Shown here one piece after another: positions 32,802 to 41,630 of a stretch of 55,694 bases of DNA. The position numbers and the translations under genes were made by a program. The DNA lies in contig JAFYKZ010000008.1 in the NCBI GenBank assembly GCA_017537365.1, positions 1 through 55,694 of the forward strand. The letters are read 5' to 3'. Position 1 is the first letter of the stretch, and the number at the start of each line of letters is the position of its first letter. Origin of the DNA: Clostridia bacterium (GTDB taxonomy: Bacteria; Bacillota; Clostridia; Oscillospirales; Acutalibacteraceae). The notes under the pieces were generated by a model. It was not told where the DNA came from and did not search any database. It worked only from the letters and a program-made list of their open reading frames with translations.

Positions 32802-33515
32802 GTGGGTTTATTTACTAAAACTCCAAAAACCCGCCCCGTTCCAACACATATCGCAATTATTATGGATGGAAACGGCAGATGGGCAAAAAAACGCGCGTTG
32901 CCTAGAACCGCAGGTCATATTGCAGGTGCTAAAACATTCAAAGAAATCGCAAAATACTGCAATAAAATCGGTCTTAAATATTTAACTGTTTATGCTTTTT
33001 CAACTGAAAACTGGAAAAGACCAAAAGATGAAGTTGAAGGCATTATGAATCTGCTCAGGGATTATCTTAAAGATACCGAAAACTTTAAGGAAGATAATAT
33101 CAGACTTAAATTTATCGGAAACTTAGAGCCTTTGGCAGATGATATTAAAGAATTAATTAAACACAACGAAGAAACCTCGGCCGACGCTACCGGATTGCAG
33201 GTTCAAATCGCAATTAACTATGGCGGTAGAGATGAGATAACAAATGCGGTTAAGAAAATCGTTGCAAGCGGTGTTTCTCCTGACGAAATAACCGAAGACC
33301 TGATTTCTCAAAATCTTTATACATGTGATATACCCGACCCTGATTTCATAATAAGACCCAGCGGTGAATACCGCCTTTCAAATTATCTTATTTGGCAGTC
33401 CGCTTATGCTGAATATTGGTTTTCTGATGTTTTATGGCCCGATTTCAAACCTAAACATTTAGAACTTGCTATTGATGAATTCCATCATAGAAATCGTAGA
33501 TTCGGAGGAGTTTGA
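32802..33515 (+). CDS. uppS: Undecaprenyl diphosphate synthase-type isoprenyl transferase
   Basis: A 237-aa cis-prenyltransferase: HIAIIMDGNGRWAKKR (catalytic Asp), RTAGHIAGAKTFKEI, YAFSTENWKRP, INYGGRDEI and DFIIRPSGEYRLSNYLIWQ. It condenses FPP with IPP units to give the C55 carrier lipid precursor for cell wall synthesis. The GTG start follows AGAGGTG. It lies just upstream of cdsA; dxr and ispG of the isoprenoid pathway are in the same cluster. Confidence 0.97.
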   Translation: MGLFTKTPKTRPVPTHIAIIMDGNGRWAKKRALPRTAGHIAGAKTFKEIAKYCNKIGLKYLTVYAFSTENWKRPKDEVEGIMNLLRDYLKDTENFKEDNIRLKFIGNLEPLADDIKELIKHNEETSADATGLQVQIAINYGGRDEITNAVKKIVASGVSPDEITEDLISQNLYTCDIPDPDFIIRPSGEYRLSNYLIWQSAYAEYWFSDVLWPDFKPKHLELAIDEFHHRNRRFGGV

Positions 33516-33520
33516 GCTTT

Positions 33521-34381
33521 ATGAAAACTCGTATTATATCAGGAATAATAATGGGCGCTATCGTTATATCGGTTTTATGCCTCGGCTTTTTTATTGAGCC
33601 GCTTATTATAACTCTCGGTATCGCTGTTATAACTGCTGTTGCAATTTATGAGCTTCTCCATAATGCCGCAGGCATTAAATCAAAGCTTTGCATTATAGGT
33701 GCTTGCAGTTTTTCGGCTTTATTTATATTAGGAAATGATGATAGATTAAAAGAGCTTCTATTAAAAGCTTTCTCTATCAAAGCCATAACCATTGATACCT
33801 TTGATGCATATTGGTCTTATTCAGTTACCGCAATTATAATTCTTTACTTTATGTTTGCAGTATTTATGACCCTTAAAAACCATAAGGATTTTGACCTTGC
33901 AAAAATAGTTTCGCTTTTTGCAATGCCTTTGCCCTATGCTTATGCGTTTTCTTGCCTTTCAGGTGTTATAAAACACGAAAGCGGCATATATTATTTACTG
34001 TTGCTCTTAAACTTCTCGTCAGTTTGCGATATTGGCGCTTATTTTACAGGTGTTACAATCGGCAAACACAAGCTCTGCCCCAATATCAGCCCTAAAAAGA
34101 CGGTTGAGGGTGCTGTGGGCGGTATTGTTTCAAGTATTATCGTAACAATTATTTTATCCCTTTGCTTTGATAAAGGCATTGTTCTTCCTTTGATTTTAAC
34201 TGTTCCGTTCTGCATTTTAGGTATGGTTGGAGACCTTTTTGCCTCAGCTATAAAACGCTCGGTTGGTTTAAAGGATTACGGAAGCTTAATTCCCGGCCAC
34301 GGTGGTATTTTAGACCGTGTTGATAGCATAATAATGATAGTGCCATTGCTTTATTTAGCAATAGAAATAGGTATAATATAA
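33521..34381 (+). CDS. cdsA: Phosphatidate cytidylyltransferase
   Basis: A 286-aa polytopic membrane enzyme with about eight hydrophobic segments and the CdsA signature at the C-terminus, SAIKRSVGLKDYGSLIPGHG followed by GILDRVDS. It makes CDP-diacylglycerol for phospholipid synthesis. The ATG at 33521 is ten bases after GGAGGAG; an in-frame TTG at 33512 is too close. Its stop overlaps the dxr start (TAATG), so the two are coupled. Confidence 0.96.
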   Translation: MKTRIISGIIMGAIVISVLCLGFFIEPLIITLGIAVITAVAIYELLHNAAGIKSKLCIIGACSFSALFILGNDDRLKELLLKAFSIKAITIDTFDAYWSYSVTAIIILYFMFAVFMTLKNHKDFDLAKIVSLFAMPLPYAYAFSCLSGVIKHESGIYYLLLLLNFSSVCDIGAYFTGVTIGKHKLCPNISPKKTVEGAVGGIVSSIIVTIILSLCFDKGIVLPLILTVPFCILGMVGDLFASAIKRSVGLKDYGSLIPGHGGILDRVDSIIMIVPLLYLAIEIGII

Positions 34382-35517
34382 TGAAAAGTTTAATTATTTT
34401 AGGTTCAACCGGCTCAATAGGAACTCAAAGTCTTGATATCTGCCGCAGAGACGGTTATAAGGTTTGCGGTTTGGTGGCAGGAAGCAATATTGAACTACTC
34501 GAAAAACAAGCGCGCGAGTTCAAACCCTCAAAGGTTGCCGTTTTTAATGAAGAAAAAGCTAAAGAATTAAAAATAAAGCTTAATGACACCGATATTAAAG
34601 TTTTATCGGGTGTGGATGGTGTTTGCGAGGTAGCTTCCGGAGAAGGCGAAATGGTTATAAACGCAATCGTTGGTATTGCAGGTTTAAGACCAACCCTAGC
34701 AGCCATTGATGCCTGCAAAACTATTGCGCTTGCAAACAAAGAAACCTTGGTTACAGGCGGCGAAATAGTAAACCGCAAGCTCAAAGAAAAGGGTGTTAAG
34801 CTTCTTCCTGTTGATAGCGAGCATTCAGCAATTTTCCAATCGCTTCAAGGTGCGCCCGAAAATTCACTTATAAAAATTTTATTAACTGCATCGGGTGGTC
34901 CATTCTTTAATAAAACCCGAAAAGACCTCGAAAATGTTACAGTTAAAGAAGCTCTAAACCATCCAAACTGGTCTATGGGTGCTAAAATAACTATTGACTC
35001 TGCAACCCTGATGAACAAGGGCTTAGAGGTTATTGAGGCGGTGCATTTGTTTGGTGTTCCTGCCGATAATATCGAGGTTTTGGTGCATAGACAAAGCATT
35101 ATCCACTCGGGTGTTGAATTATCTGACGGTGCGGTTATTGCCCAGCTTGGAACTCCCGATATGAAGCTTCCAATAGCTTATGCTTTAACCTATCCTGAAA
35201 GAAGTGAAACCGCTTTTGAAAAGCTTGATTTGTTTAAGGTGGGAACTTTAACCTTTGAAAAACCCGATACCGATACCTTCCGTTGTCTTCCCTTATGCAT
35301 TAAAGCCATTAACGAGGGTGGATTAGCGCCAACCGCAGTAAACGGCGCAAACGAGGAAGCGGTTAGACTTTTCCTTGACGGCAAAATTAAATTCTTGCAG
35401 ATTGCCGATTTAGTGGAAAAAGCGCTCATAAATGTTAATAATAAAAAGGATTTCTCGGTTGAGGATATTTTCGAAACCGATAAATTGGCTCGTCAGTTAG
35501 TTAGAAATTCTATTTAA
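34381..35517 (+). CDS. dxr: 1-deoxy-D-xylulose 5-phosphate reductoisomerase
   Basis: A 378-aa NADPH enzyme of the MEP pathway: LGSTGSIGTQSLDICRRDG (nucleotide binding), ALANKETLVTGGE, LPVDSEHSAIFQSLQG (metal-binding Asp/Glu), ASGGPF, NHPNWSMGAKITIDSATLMN, and PTAVNGANEEAV. It converts DXP to MEP. ispG, a later step of the same pathway, is two genes downstream, and uppS uses the final product, so this cluster feeds carrier-lipid synthesis. Confidence 0.98.
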   Translation: MKSLIILGSTGSIGTQSLDICRRDGYKVCGLVAGSNIELLEKQAREFKPSKVAVFNEEKAKELKIKLNDTDIKVLSGVDGVCEVASGEGEMVINAIVGIAGLRPTLAAIDACKTIALANKETLVTGGEIVNRKLKEKGVKLLPVDSEHSAIFQSLQGAPENSLIKILLTASGGPFFNKTRKDLENVTVKEALNHPNWSMGAKITIDSATLMNKGLEVIEAVHLFGVPADNIEVLVHRQSIIHSGVELSDGAVIAQLGTPDMKLPIAYALTYPERSETAFEKLDLFKVGTLTFEKPDTDTFRCLPLCIKAINEGGLAPTAVNGANEEAVRLFLDGKIKFLQIADLVEKALINVNNKKDFSVEDIFETDKLARQLVRNSI

Positions 35518-35523
35518 ATTCAG

Positions 35524-36585
35524 GTGATTTTTATTTCTGTTATAATTGATATTTGGAATAATGTATGGCCATATTTAATCGCGATAGGCTTGTTTTTGCT
35601 GCTTATTACTATTCACGAATTCGGTCATTTCATAGCGGCAAAATCATTAGGCGTTAGAGTTAATGAATTTGCTATTGGCTTTGGTCCAACTCTTTTTTCT
35701 ATAAGAGGAAAAGAAACCAAATATATGTTAAAGCTTTTCCCTCTTGGCGGATACTGCGCTATGGAGGGTGAAGACGAGGAAAGCGGCGACACTAAGGCTT
35801 TTTGCAACAAATCTGCCCTAAAAAGATTTGTTATTGTGGCGATGGGTGCGATTTTTAATATTATTCTGGGTGTTATAATCGTCTCAATCACCCTTATTCC
35901 TCAAAAGAGCTTTACTTCAACCGTTATAGCAGAATTTGAGCCGAATGCAAAAAGTGAGCAAAGTGGCTTAAAGATTAATGATAAAATCATTGAGGTTGAC
36001 GGCAGAAAAATTTACACAACCTATGATTTAAGCTATTCTTTTACTAATGTTGATGACGGAAAACTTGATATAACCGTTCTTAGAGACGGAGAGAAAAAGC
36101 TTATAAAAAATGTAAATTTCTTAACCGAAACTGAGGACGATATTAAATATATCACCCTCGATTTCAAGGTTTACGGTATAAAGAAAACCTTTTTATCATT
36201 TATTAAACACACTGTAAACAGTACCCTTTCATTTTGCGCGGTTATTTGGCGAAGCTTGTTTGATTTGCTTGCAGGAAAATACGGTATAAGCGCTATATCG
36301 GGTCCTGTTGGTGTTACGGCTGCAATAGGAAATGTTGCAAAGCAAAGCCTTATAAACATTCTTCCTATTATGGCGTTGATAACTATAAACCTTGGTTTAT
36401 TCAATTTATTGCCTATCCCCGCTCTTGACGGTGGCAGACTTCTATTTATTCTGATAGAAATTATTTTCAGAAAACCCGTGCCTCAAAAGTATGAAACCTT
36501 GGTTCACACTATTGGATTTTTTATCCTAATCGGATTTATGTTGCTTATTTCCGCAAAAGATATATGGACGTTAATTTTTAAGTAA
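35524..36585 (+). CDS. rseP: Site-2 intramembrane metalloprotease RseP/RasP
   Basis: A 353-aa M50 protease with four membrane segments: zinc site H31-E-F-G-H35 (TIHEFGHFIAAK), then FAIGFGPTLF, a PDZ domain at about 120-200, and the second metal motif NLLPIPALDGG. It cleaves membrane-bound anti-sigma factors and remnant signal peptides. The start is uncertain: GTG at 35524 lies inside AGGTGA, so an ATT at 35533, six bases after that site, is an alternative start. Confidence 0.95.
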   Translation: MIFISVIIDIWNNVWPYLIAIGLFLLLITIHEFGHFIAAKSLGVRVNEFAIGFGPTLFSIRGKETKYMLKLFPLGGYCAMEGEDEESGDTKAFCNKSALKRFVIVAMGAIFNIILGVIIVSITLIPQKSFTSTVIAEFEPNAKSEQSGLKINDKIIEVDGRKIYTTYDLSYSFTNVDDGKLDITVLRDGEKKLIKNVNFLTETEDDIKYITLDFKVYGIKKTFLSFIKHTVNSTLSFCAVIWRSLFDLLAGKYGISAISGPVGVTAAIGNVAKQSLINILPIMALITINLGLFNLLPIPALDGGRLLFILIEIIFRKPVPQKYETLVHTIGFFILIGFMLLISAKDIWTLIFK

Positions 36586-36599
36586 GGATATGAGATTTT

Positions 36600-37652
36600 A
36601 TGTTTACAAATGATAAAACAAAACAGGTAAAAGCAGGTAATATTTATATTGGCGGTGGCGCACCGATATCGGTTCAGTCTATGCTTTGCGCCGAGGCGCA
36701 TGATATTGAAGGCAACATAGCTCAGGCTAAAAGACTCGAAGCCGCAGGCTGTGATATTGTTCGCGTTTCTGTTCCCGATAAAGAGGCTTTAAAAACTGTT
36801 GAAGCTTTAAAGAAAAATATAAATATTCCCCTTGTTGCAGATATTCATTTTGATTATAGACTCGCGATTGACAGTGTTTCGGCAGGAGTTGATAAGGTTA
36901 GAATTAACCCTGGCAACATCGGTTCTGATGATAATGTTAAGCTTGTTGCCGATGCTTGCAGAAATGCAGGTGTTCCGATAAGAATAGGTGTAAACTCAGG
37001 CTCTCTTGAAAAAAACATTTTGGCTAAATACGGCTCTGCAACACCTGAAGCTATGGTTGAAAGCGGTCTTTATCATATTTCCTTGCTTGAAAAATTTGAT
37101 TTTACCGATATAGTTTTATCCCTTAAATCCTCTGATACCGCGAGAATGTATCAAGCTTACTGCTTAGCCGCAGAAAAATGCCCTTATCCGCTTCATTTAG
37201 GTGTTACCGAAGCGGGCACTGAGAATATGGGTGTTATAAAATCTGCCGCAGGAATCGGTGGATTGCTTCTTAGAGGAATAGGCTCAACTATTCGTATTTC
37301 TTTAACCGATGACCCTGTCAAAGAGGTTGAAGCAGGTATCAAGCTTCTTAAAGCTCTTGATATGAGAAACGGCGGTATTAAGTTTGTTTCCTGTCCCACC
37401 TGCGGAAGAACCCAGATAGACCTTATCGGTCTTGCAAAAGAAGCAGAAAAAAGACTCGAAAAGATAAATAAAAATATAACAGTTGCTATTATGGGTTGTG
37501 TTGTTAACGGTCCCGGAGAAGCCTCTGCCGCAGATATAGGTATTGCCGGCGGCAAGGAATGCGGAGTTATATTCAAAAAAGGCGAAATTATAAAGAAACT
37601 CCCCGAAAACCAACTTATAGACGCTTTATTTGAGGAAATTGAAAAATTGTAA
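36600..37652 (+). CDS. ispG: 4-hydroxy-3-methylbut-2-enyl diphosphate synthase (flavodoxin/ferredoxin)
   Basis: A 350-aa enzyme. The TIM-barrel part has ISVQSMLCAEAHDIEGNIAQ, CDIVRVSVPDKEA, ADIHFDYRLAI and RINPGNIG. The C-terminal iron-sulfur part supplies cysteines in SCPTCGRTQIDL and GCVVNGPGEA for one 4Fe-4S cluster, followed by GIAGGKECGVIF. It performs the reductive ring-opening step of the MEP pathway. It starts 14 nt after rseP and 17 nt before polC. Confidence 0.97.
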   Translation: MFTNDKTKQVKAGNIYIGGGAPISVQSMLCAEAHDIEGNIAQAKRLEAAGCDIVRVSVPDKEALKTVEALKKNINIPLVADIHFDYRLAIDSVSAGVDKVRINPGNIGSDDNVKLVADACRNAGVPIRIGVNSGSLEKNILAKYGSATPEAMVESGLYHISLLEKFDFTDIVLSLKSSDTARMYQAYCLAAEKCPYPLHLGVTEAGTENMGVIKSAAGIGGLLLRGIGSTIRISLTDDPVKEVEAGIKLLKALDMRNGGIKFVSCPTCGRTQIDLIGLAKEAEKRLEKINKNITVAIMGCVVNGPGEASAADIGIAGGKECGVIFKKGEIIKKLPENQLIDALFEEIEKL

Positions 37653-37669
37653 AACGGAGTTGTTAAAAG

Positions 37670-40600
37670 ATGGGTAAAGCCGCCCTGCTTGAAATTTTCG
37701 GCGAATACATAAACGAAGAACTAAGACTTAAATTAAATAACGGCGAAATTGAAAACTGCCGTCTTGATATAGAAAACCGCTCGCTTGAACTTGGCTTGCG
37801 GTTTGATAGTTATATAAATAAAGCTGTTCAGTCTGCGCTTCATAGCGCTTTAAAGCAAGCCTTAAACCTTAACGGCATTTTAATTGAATACGAATTTTCA
37901 AAGGACTCTCTTTGCAGTGAGTCTTGCGCCGATATATCCTCTGAGCTTAAAATTAAAAACCCTGCTTTAAACGGATATTTTGCCAATGCCGAATATGAAT
38001 TATCAGGTGAAAATTTGAAAATCACCTTGAAATACGGCGGTTTAAATAAAATAACCTCGCTTGATTTCGAAAAGCATTTTTGCGATATAGTAGAAAAACG
38101 ATTCAGTAGAAATATTTCTATTTCTTTTGACGGTCAGTTAGAAGATACCGAAATAGAATTACCTCCCGTAGAATATTCTGCTCCAGCTGAGGCTAAAAAA
38201 CCTCAAAAGACCGAAAGCAAAGCCCCTGAAATTAAATTTGAAAAAAGAGCCGAAAAGCCTGCTAACGGACTGGTATACCTTGATAATCCCAAACTTTTCT
38301 ATGGCAGAAGAATCGATTCTAACACTAAACCTATGATAGAGGTTTCAGGTGATGACAGTGAAATTTGCTGTTGGGGCGAAGTTTTTGAGACCGAAGTTAG
38401 AAGCATTAAAACCAAACGCGGCGATACTAATATTTTCACCTTTTCTTTCAGCGACCATACAAATTCTTTAACCGCCACTATGTTTGTTGACCCCAAAAGA
38501 ATGGGTGATGTGGCTCCTGTTAAAAAAGGTAATTTCATTTTAGTTAATGGTCTTTTTGAATTTGATAACTATAAAAAAGATTTCATTGTTAAGCCTCGCG
38601 CTATGGCGCTCTTGCAGAAATACGAGGAAACTGATGATTACGAAGGCGAAAAAAGAGTTGAGCTTCATTGCCATACTAATATGTCCTCAAAGGATGCGGT
38701 TTCAAGTGCCGAAAGCATTATAAACCAAGCTTTTAAATGGGGGCATAAGGCAATCGCCATCACCGACCACGGTGTTGTTCAGGCTTATCCCTCTGCCGCA
38801 GGCGCAGTAAAGGGTATTCGCAAATCAGGTGGCGATTTTAAGGTTATATACGGTGTTGAGGGCTATTTTGTTGACGATATTGCAAATGATGTTTCAGAGC
38901 TTAACTCTAAGCAGCTTGCCAAAATGCGCCACCACCAAATTATTCTGGTTAAAAACTTAGTGGGTCTTAAAAACCTTTATAAGCTAATCTCGGAGGCTCA
39001 CTTAAAAGATTTCCATGGCAAACCGATTACTCTCAGAAGCAAGCTTGATACTCTCAGAGAGGGTTTAATTATCGGTTCTGCCTGTGAGCAGGGCGACCTC
39101 TATTCTGCTATTATTGAGGGCAAAAGCGAGGAAGAATTATTAAGAATTGCCGATTATTATGATTATCTCGAAATTCAACCTCTCGGCAATAATGCCTTTA
39201 TGGTTAGAGAATCTTTAAACCCCGATAAAAAGGATAAGAAAACCGGCGCGGTTATTCCTAATAAATTTAAACATGTTACCGATTTTGAGGTTATCAAAAA
39301 CTTTAACCGCAAGGTTGTAGAACTTGCAGATAAGTTGGGCAAACCTGTTGTTGCAACAGGAGATGTTCATTTCCTTAAAAAAGATGATGAAATTATCCGT
39401 AAAATCTTAATGGCAGGTCAGGGCTTTGATGATTTCGATAATCAAGCTCCACTCTACCTTAAAACAACCGCTGAAATGCTTGAAGATTTCAGTTATTTCG
39501 GTGATAGAGCAAAAGAATTTGTTATTGATAACCCAAATAAGATTGCCGATATGATAGACGGTGATGTTATCCCCGTTCCTGAGGGTAACTATCCCCCTGT
39601 TATTGAGGGGTCGGACGAGGAGCTTCGCCGCATTTGTTGGGATAATGCTCATAAGATTTACGGTGAAAATGTTCCCGAAATAGTTGAAAAGAGACTTGAA
39701 AAAGAACTTAATTCTATTATCAATAACGGCTTCTCAATAATGTATATATCCGCTCAAAAGCTCGTGGCATATAGCGAGGAAAACGGATATTTAGTAGGCT
39801 CACGAGGTTCGGTTGGCTCTTCCTTTGTTGCAACAATGGCAGGAATTTCAGAGGTTAACCCCTTGGCTCCCCACTATGTTTGTCCAAAATGTCAATATAG
39901 CGAATTTTTCACAGACGGTTCAGTGGGTTCAGGCTTCGATTTGCCCGAGAAAAACTGCCCTCATTGTAATACTCCGCTCGACCGAAACGGCCACGATATT
40001 CCTTTCGAAACCTTCCTGGGCTTTAAAGGAGATAAAGTTCCTGATATTGACCTTAACTTCTCGGATATTTTCCAAACCGAAGTTCAGAAATATACCGAAA
40101 GTCTTTTCGGTAGCGAAAATGTTTTCAAGGCAGGAACCATTTCAACCGTTGCCGAGAAAACCGCATTTGGTTTTTCCAAGGCTTATGCTGAGAAAAAGGG
40201 TATTACTTTAAGCCAAGCCGAACTAAACCGCTTGGCAAAGCTTGTTGAAAGTGCAAAAATCAAAACAACAACAGGTCAACACCCTGCGGGTATGATTGTA
40301 GTACCGAGGGACAAAACGATTTACGATTTCTGTCCCATTCAGCACCCCGCAGATGATGTTAATGCCGATGTTATAACCACCCATTTTGATTTCCATTCTA
40401 TTCACGATACCATCTTGAAGCTTGATGAGCTCGGTCATGTTGTTCCGTCTACCTATAAGTATTTAGAGGAATATACAGGTATCCCCGTAAGTGAGGTTTC
40501 TATGAGCGATGAAAAGGTTTACAGTCTTTTCACCTCTCCTGAGGCTCTTGGTGTTACCGCCGAGGAAATCGAATCTCAGACAGGAACTTACTGTATACCC

Positions 40601-41491
40601 GAGTTTGGCACCTCCTTTGTTCGAGGAATGCTTGCCGACTGTAAACCAAAAAATTTCTCTGATTTATTGCAGATTTCAGGTCTTTCTCACGGTACGGATG
40701 TTTACTTAGGAAACGCAAAAGACCTTATAGATAAAGGTATCTGCACCATTTCAGAGGTTATCGGTACCCGTGATAACATAATGGTTTATCTTATCCATCA
40801 GGGCATGGAAGAAGGCAGAGCATTTAAAATAACCGAAACCGTTCGTAAAGGTTTGGTTGCAAAGGGCAAGGTTTCAAAAGAAGAATGGGGCGCAATGGAG
40901 GAGGATATGAGAGCAGTCGGCGTGCCTGAATGGTATATCGAAAGCTGTTATAAAATTAAGTATATGTTCCCGAAAGCCCACGCCGCCGCTTATGTTATCG
41001 GTGCTTTGCGACTTGCTTGGTATAAGGTTTATTATCCCCTCGAATTTTACTGTGCATATTTCACCGCCCGCCCTGAGGATGTTGATGTTCCAACTATTTT
41101 AGGCGGTCCTGAGGCAGTTAAACGCTATCTTCGTGATATTAAGGCAAAGGGCAAAGAAGCCACCAAAAAAGAGCTTGATGTATATGACAATATGCTCATA
41201 TTCAATGAAATGATGGCAAGAGGCATTGAGGTTCTACCTATTGATATAAATAAATCCCACGCTATGAAATATGTTCCTGAAAACGGCAAAATGCGTTTGC
41301 CTTTCGGTTCGCTTTCAGGTGTTGGTGAAAAAGCGGCATACTCTATTTATGAAGCTGCCCAAAAAGGAAATTTTGTGTCGATAGAAGATTTTCAACTTGA
41401 AGCAGGGGTTTCAAAAACCATCATTCAAAACCTTGCTGACCTTGGCGCTATGAACGATTTGCCCGATACTAACCAAATTTCTATGTTCTAA
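37670..41491 (+). CDS. polC: DNA polymerase III alpha subunit, PolC type, lacking the exonuclease domain
   Basis: A 1273-aa replicase. Order: N-terminal domains (1-200), OB fold (about 215-320), PHP domain (330-570), polymerase palm and fingers with a cysteine cluster (YVCPKCQYSEF, CPHCNTP) and catalytic VPDIDLNFS, then PHP-distal fingers and a C-terminal helical region ending DTNQISMF. Usual PolC is about 1430-1460 aa, with a DEDD exonuclease inserted in PHP. Here E397 (GVEGYFVDD) and H421/H422 (RHHQIIL) are only about 24 residues apart, and no exonuclease motif such as FDxETTG exists anywhere. The reading frame is intact. PHP metal ligands H333, H335, D342, H367, E397, H421/H422, C472, D565 and H567 are all present. 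Confidence 0.95.
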   Translation: MGKAALLEIFGEYINEELRLKLNNGEIENCRLDIENRSLELGLRFDSYINKAVQSALHSALKQALNLNGILIEYEFSKDSLCSESCADISSELKIKNPALNGYFANAEYELSGENLKITLKYGGLNKITSLDFEKHFCDIVEKRFSRNISISFDGQLEDTEIELPPVEYSAPAEAKKPQKTESKAPEIKFEKRAEKPANGLVYLDNPKLFYGRRIDSNTKPMIEVSGDDSEICCWGEVFETEVRSIKTKRGDTNIFTFSFSDHTNSLTATMFVDPKRMGDVAPVKKGNFILVNGLFEFDNYKKDFIVKPRAMALLQKYEETDDYEGEKRVELHCHTNMSSKDAVSSAESIINQAFKWGHKAIAITDHGVVQAYPSAAGAVKGIRKSGGDFKVIYGVEGYFVDDIANDVSELNSKQLAKMRHHQIILVKNLVGLKNLYKLISEAHLKDFHGKPITLRSKLDTLREGLIIGSACEQGDLYSAIIEGKSEEELLRIADYYDYLEIQPLGNNAFMVRESLNPDKKDKKTGAVIPNKFKHVTDFEVIKNFNRKVVELADKLGKPVVATGDVHFLKKDDEIIRKILMAGQGFDDFDNQAPLYLKTTAEMLEDFSYFGDRAKEFVIDNPNKIADMIDGDVIPVPEGNYPPVIEGSDEELRRICWDNAHKIYGENVPEIVEKRLEKELNSIINNGFSIMYISAQKLVAYSEENGYLVGSRGSVGSSFVATMAGISEVNPLAPHYVCPKCQYSEFFTDGSVGSGFDLPEKNCPHCNTPLDRNGHDIPFETFLGFKGDKVPDIDLNFSDIFQTEVQKYTESLFGSENVFKAGTISTVAEKTAFGFSKAYAEKKGITLSQAELNRLAKLVESAKIKTTTGQHPAGMIVVPRDKTIYDFCPIQHPADDVNADVITTHFDFHSIHDTILKLDELGHVVPSTYKYLEEYTGIPVSEVSMSDEKVYSLFTSPEALGVTAEEIESQTGTYCIPEFGTSFVRGMLADCKPKNFSDLLQISGLSHGTDVYLGNAKDLIDKGICTISEVIGTRDNIMVYLIHQGMEEGRAFKITETVRKGLVAKGKVSKEEWGAMEEDMRAVGVPEWYIESCYKIKYMFPKAHAAAYVIGALRLAWYKVYYPLEFYCAYFTARPEDVDVPTILGGPEAVKRYLRDIKAKGKEATKKELDVYDNMLIFNEMMARGIEVLPIDINKSHAMKYVPENGKMRLPFGSLSGVGEKAAYSIYEAAQKGNFVSIEDFQLEAGVSKTIIQNLADLGAMNDLPDTNQISMF

Positions 41492-41546
41492 ATAGATTTT
41501 TTTAGTAAAAAGGTATAATTCTTTAAAAAGTTAAGAAAATATTACA

Positions 41547-41574
41547 AAAAAGGTTGCAATTTTGTAACCTTTTT
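41547..41574 (+). terminator. polC terminator overlapping the next promoter
   Basis: 12-bp stem AAAAAGGTTGCA / TGTAACCTTTTT (one G-U pair) with a 4-nt loop and a T-rich 3' arm. The -35 box of the M23 gene (TTGCAA, 41554-41559) lies inside it. Confidence 0.75.
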
Positions 41575-41582
41575 GTTATAAT
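41554..41582 (+). promoter_or_regulatory. Promoter of the M23 peptidase gene
   Basis: TTGCAA (41554-41559), 17-nt spacer, TATAAT (41577-41582). The related words ATTACAAAA and GTAAC(C)TTTTT occur twice between 41541 and 41617 and could mark an operator. Confidence 0.75.
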
Positions 41583-41630
41583 GTATAGCGTACTGATTAC
41601 AAAATGTAACTTTTTAAGGAGTGTCAGGTT

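Noticed and set aside
37193-37613. Two overlapping minus-strand frames over ispG
   Set aside because: Both are antisense to the iron-sulfur part of IspG, which is clearly coding; no start signals.
39813-40211. 132-aa frame overlapping polC in another reading frame
   Set aside because: It is an out-of-frame shadow of the conserved polymerase core; polC itself is uninterrupted.
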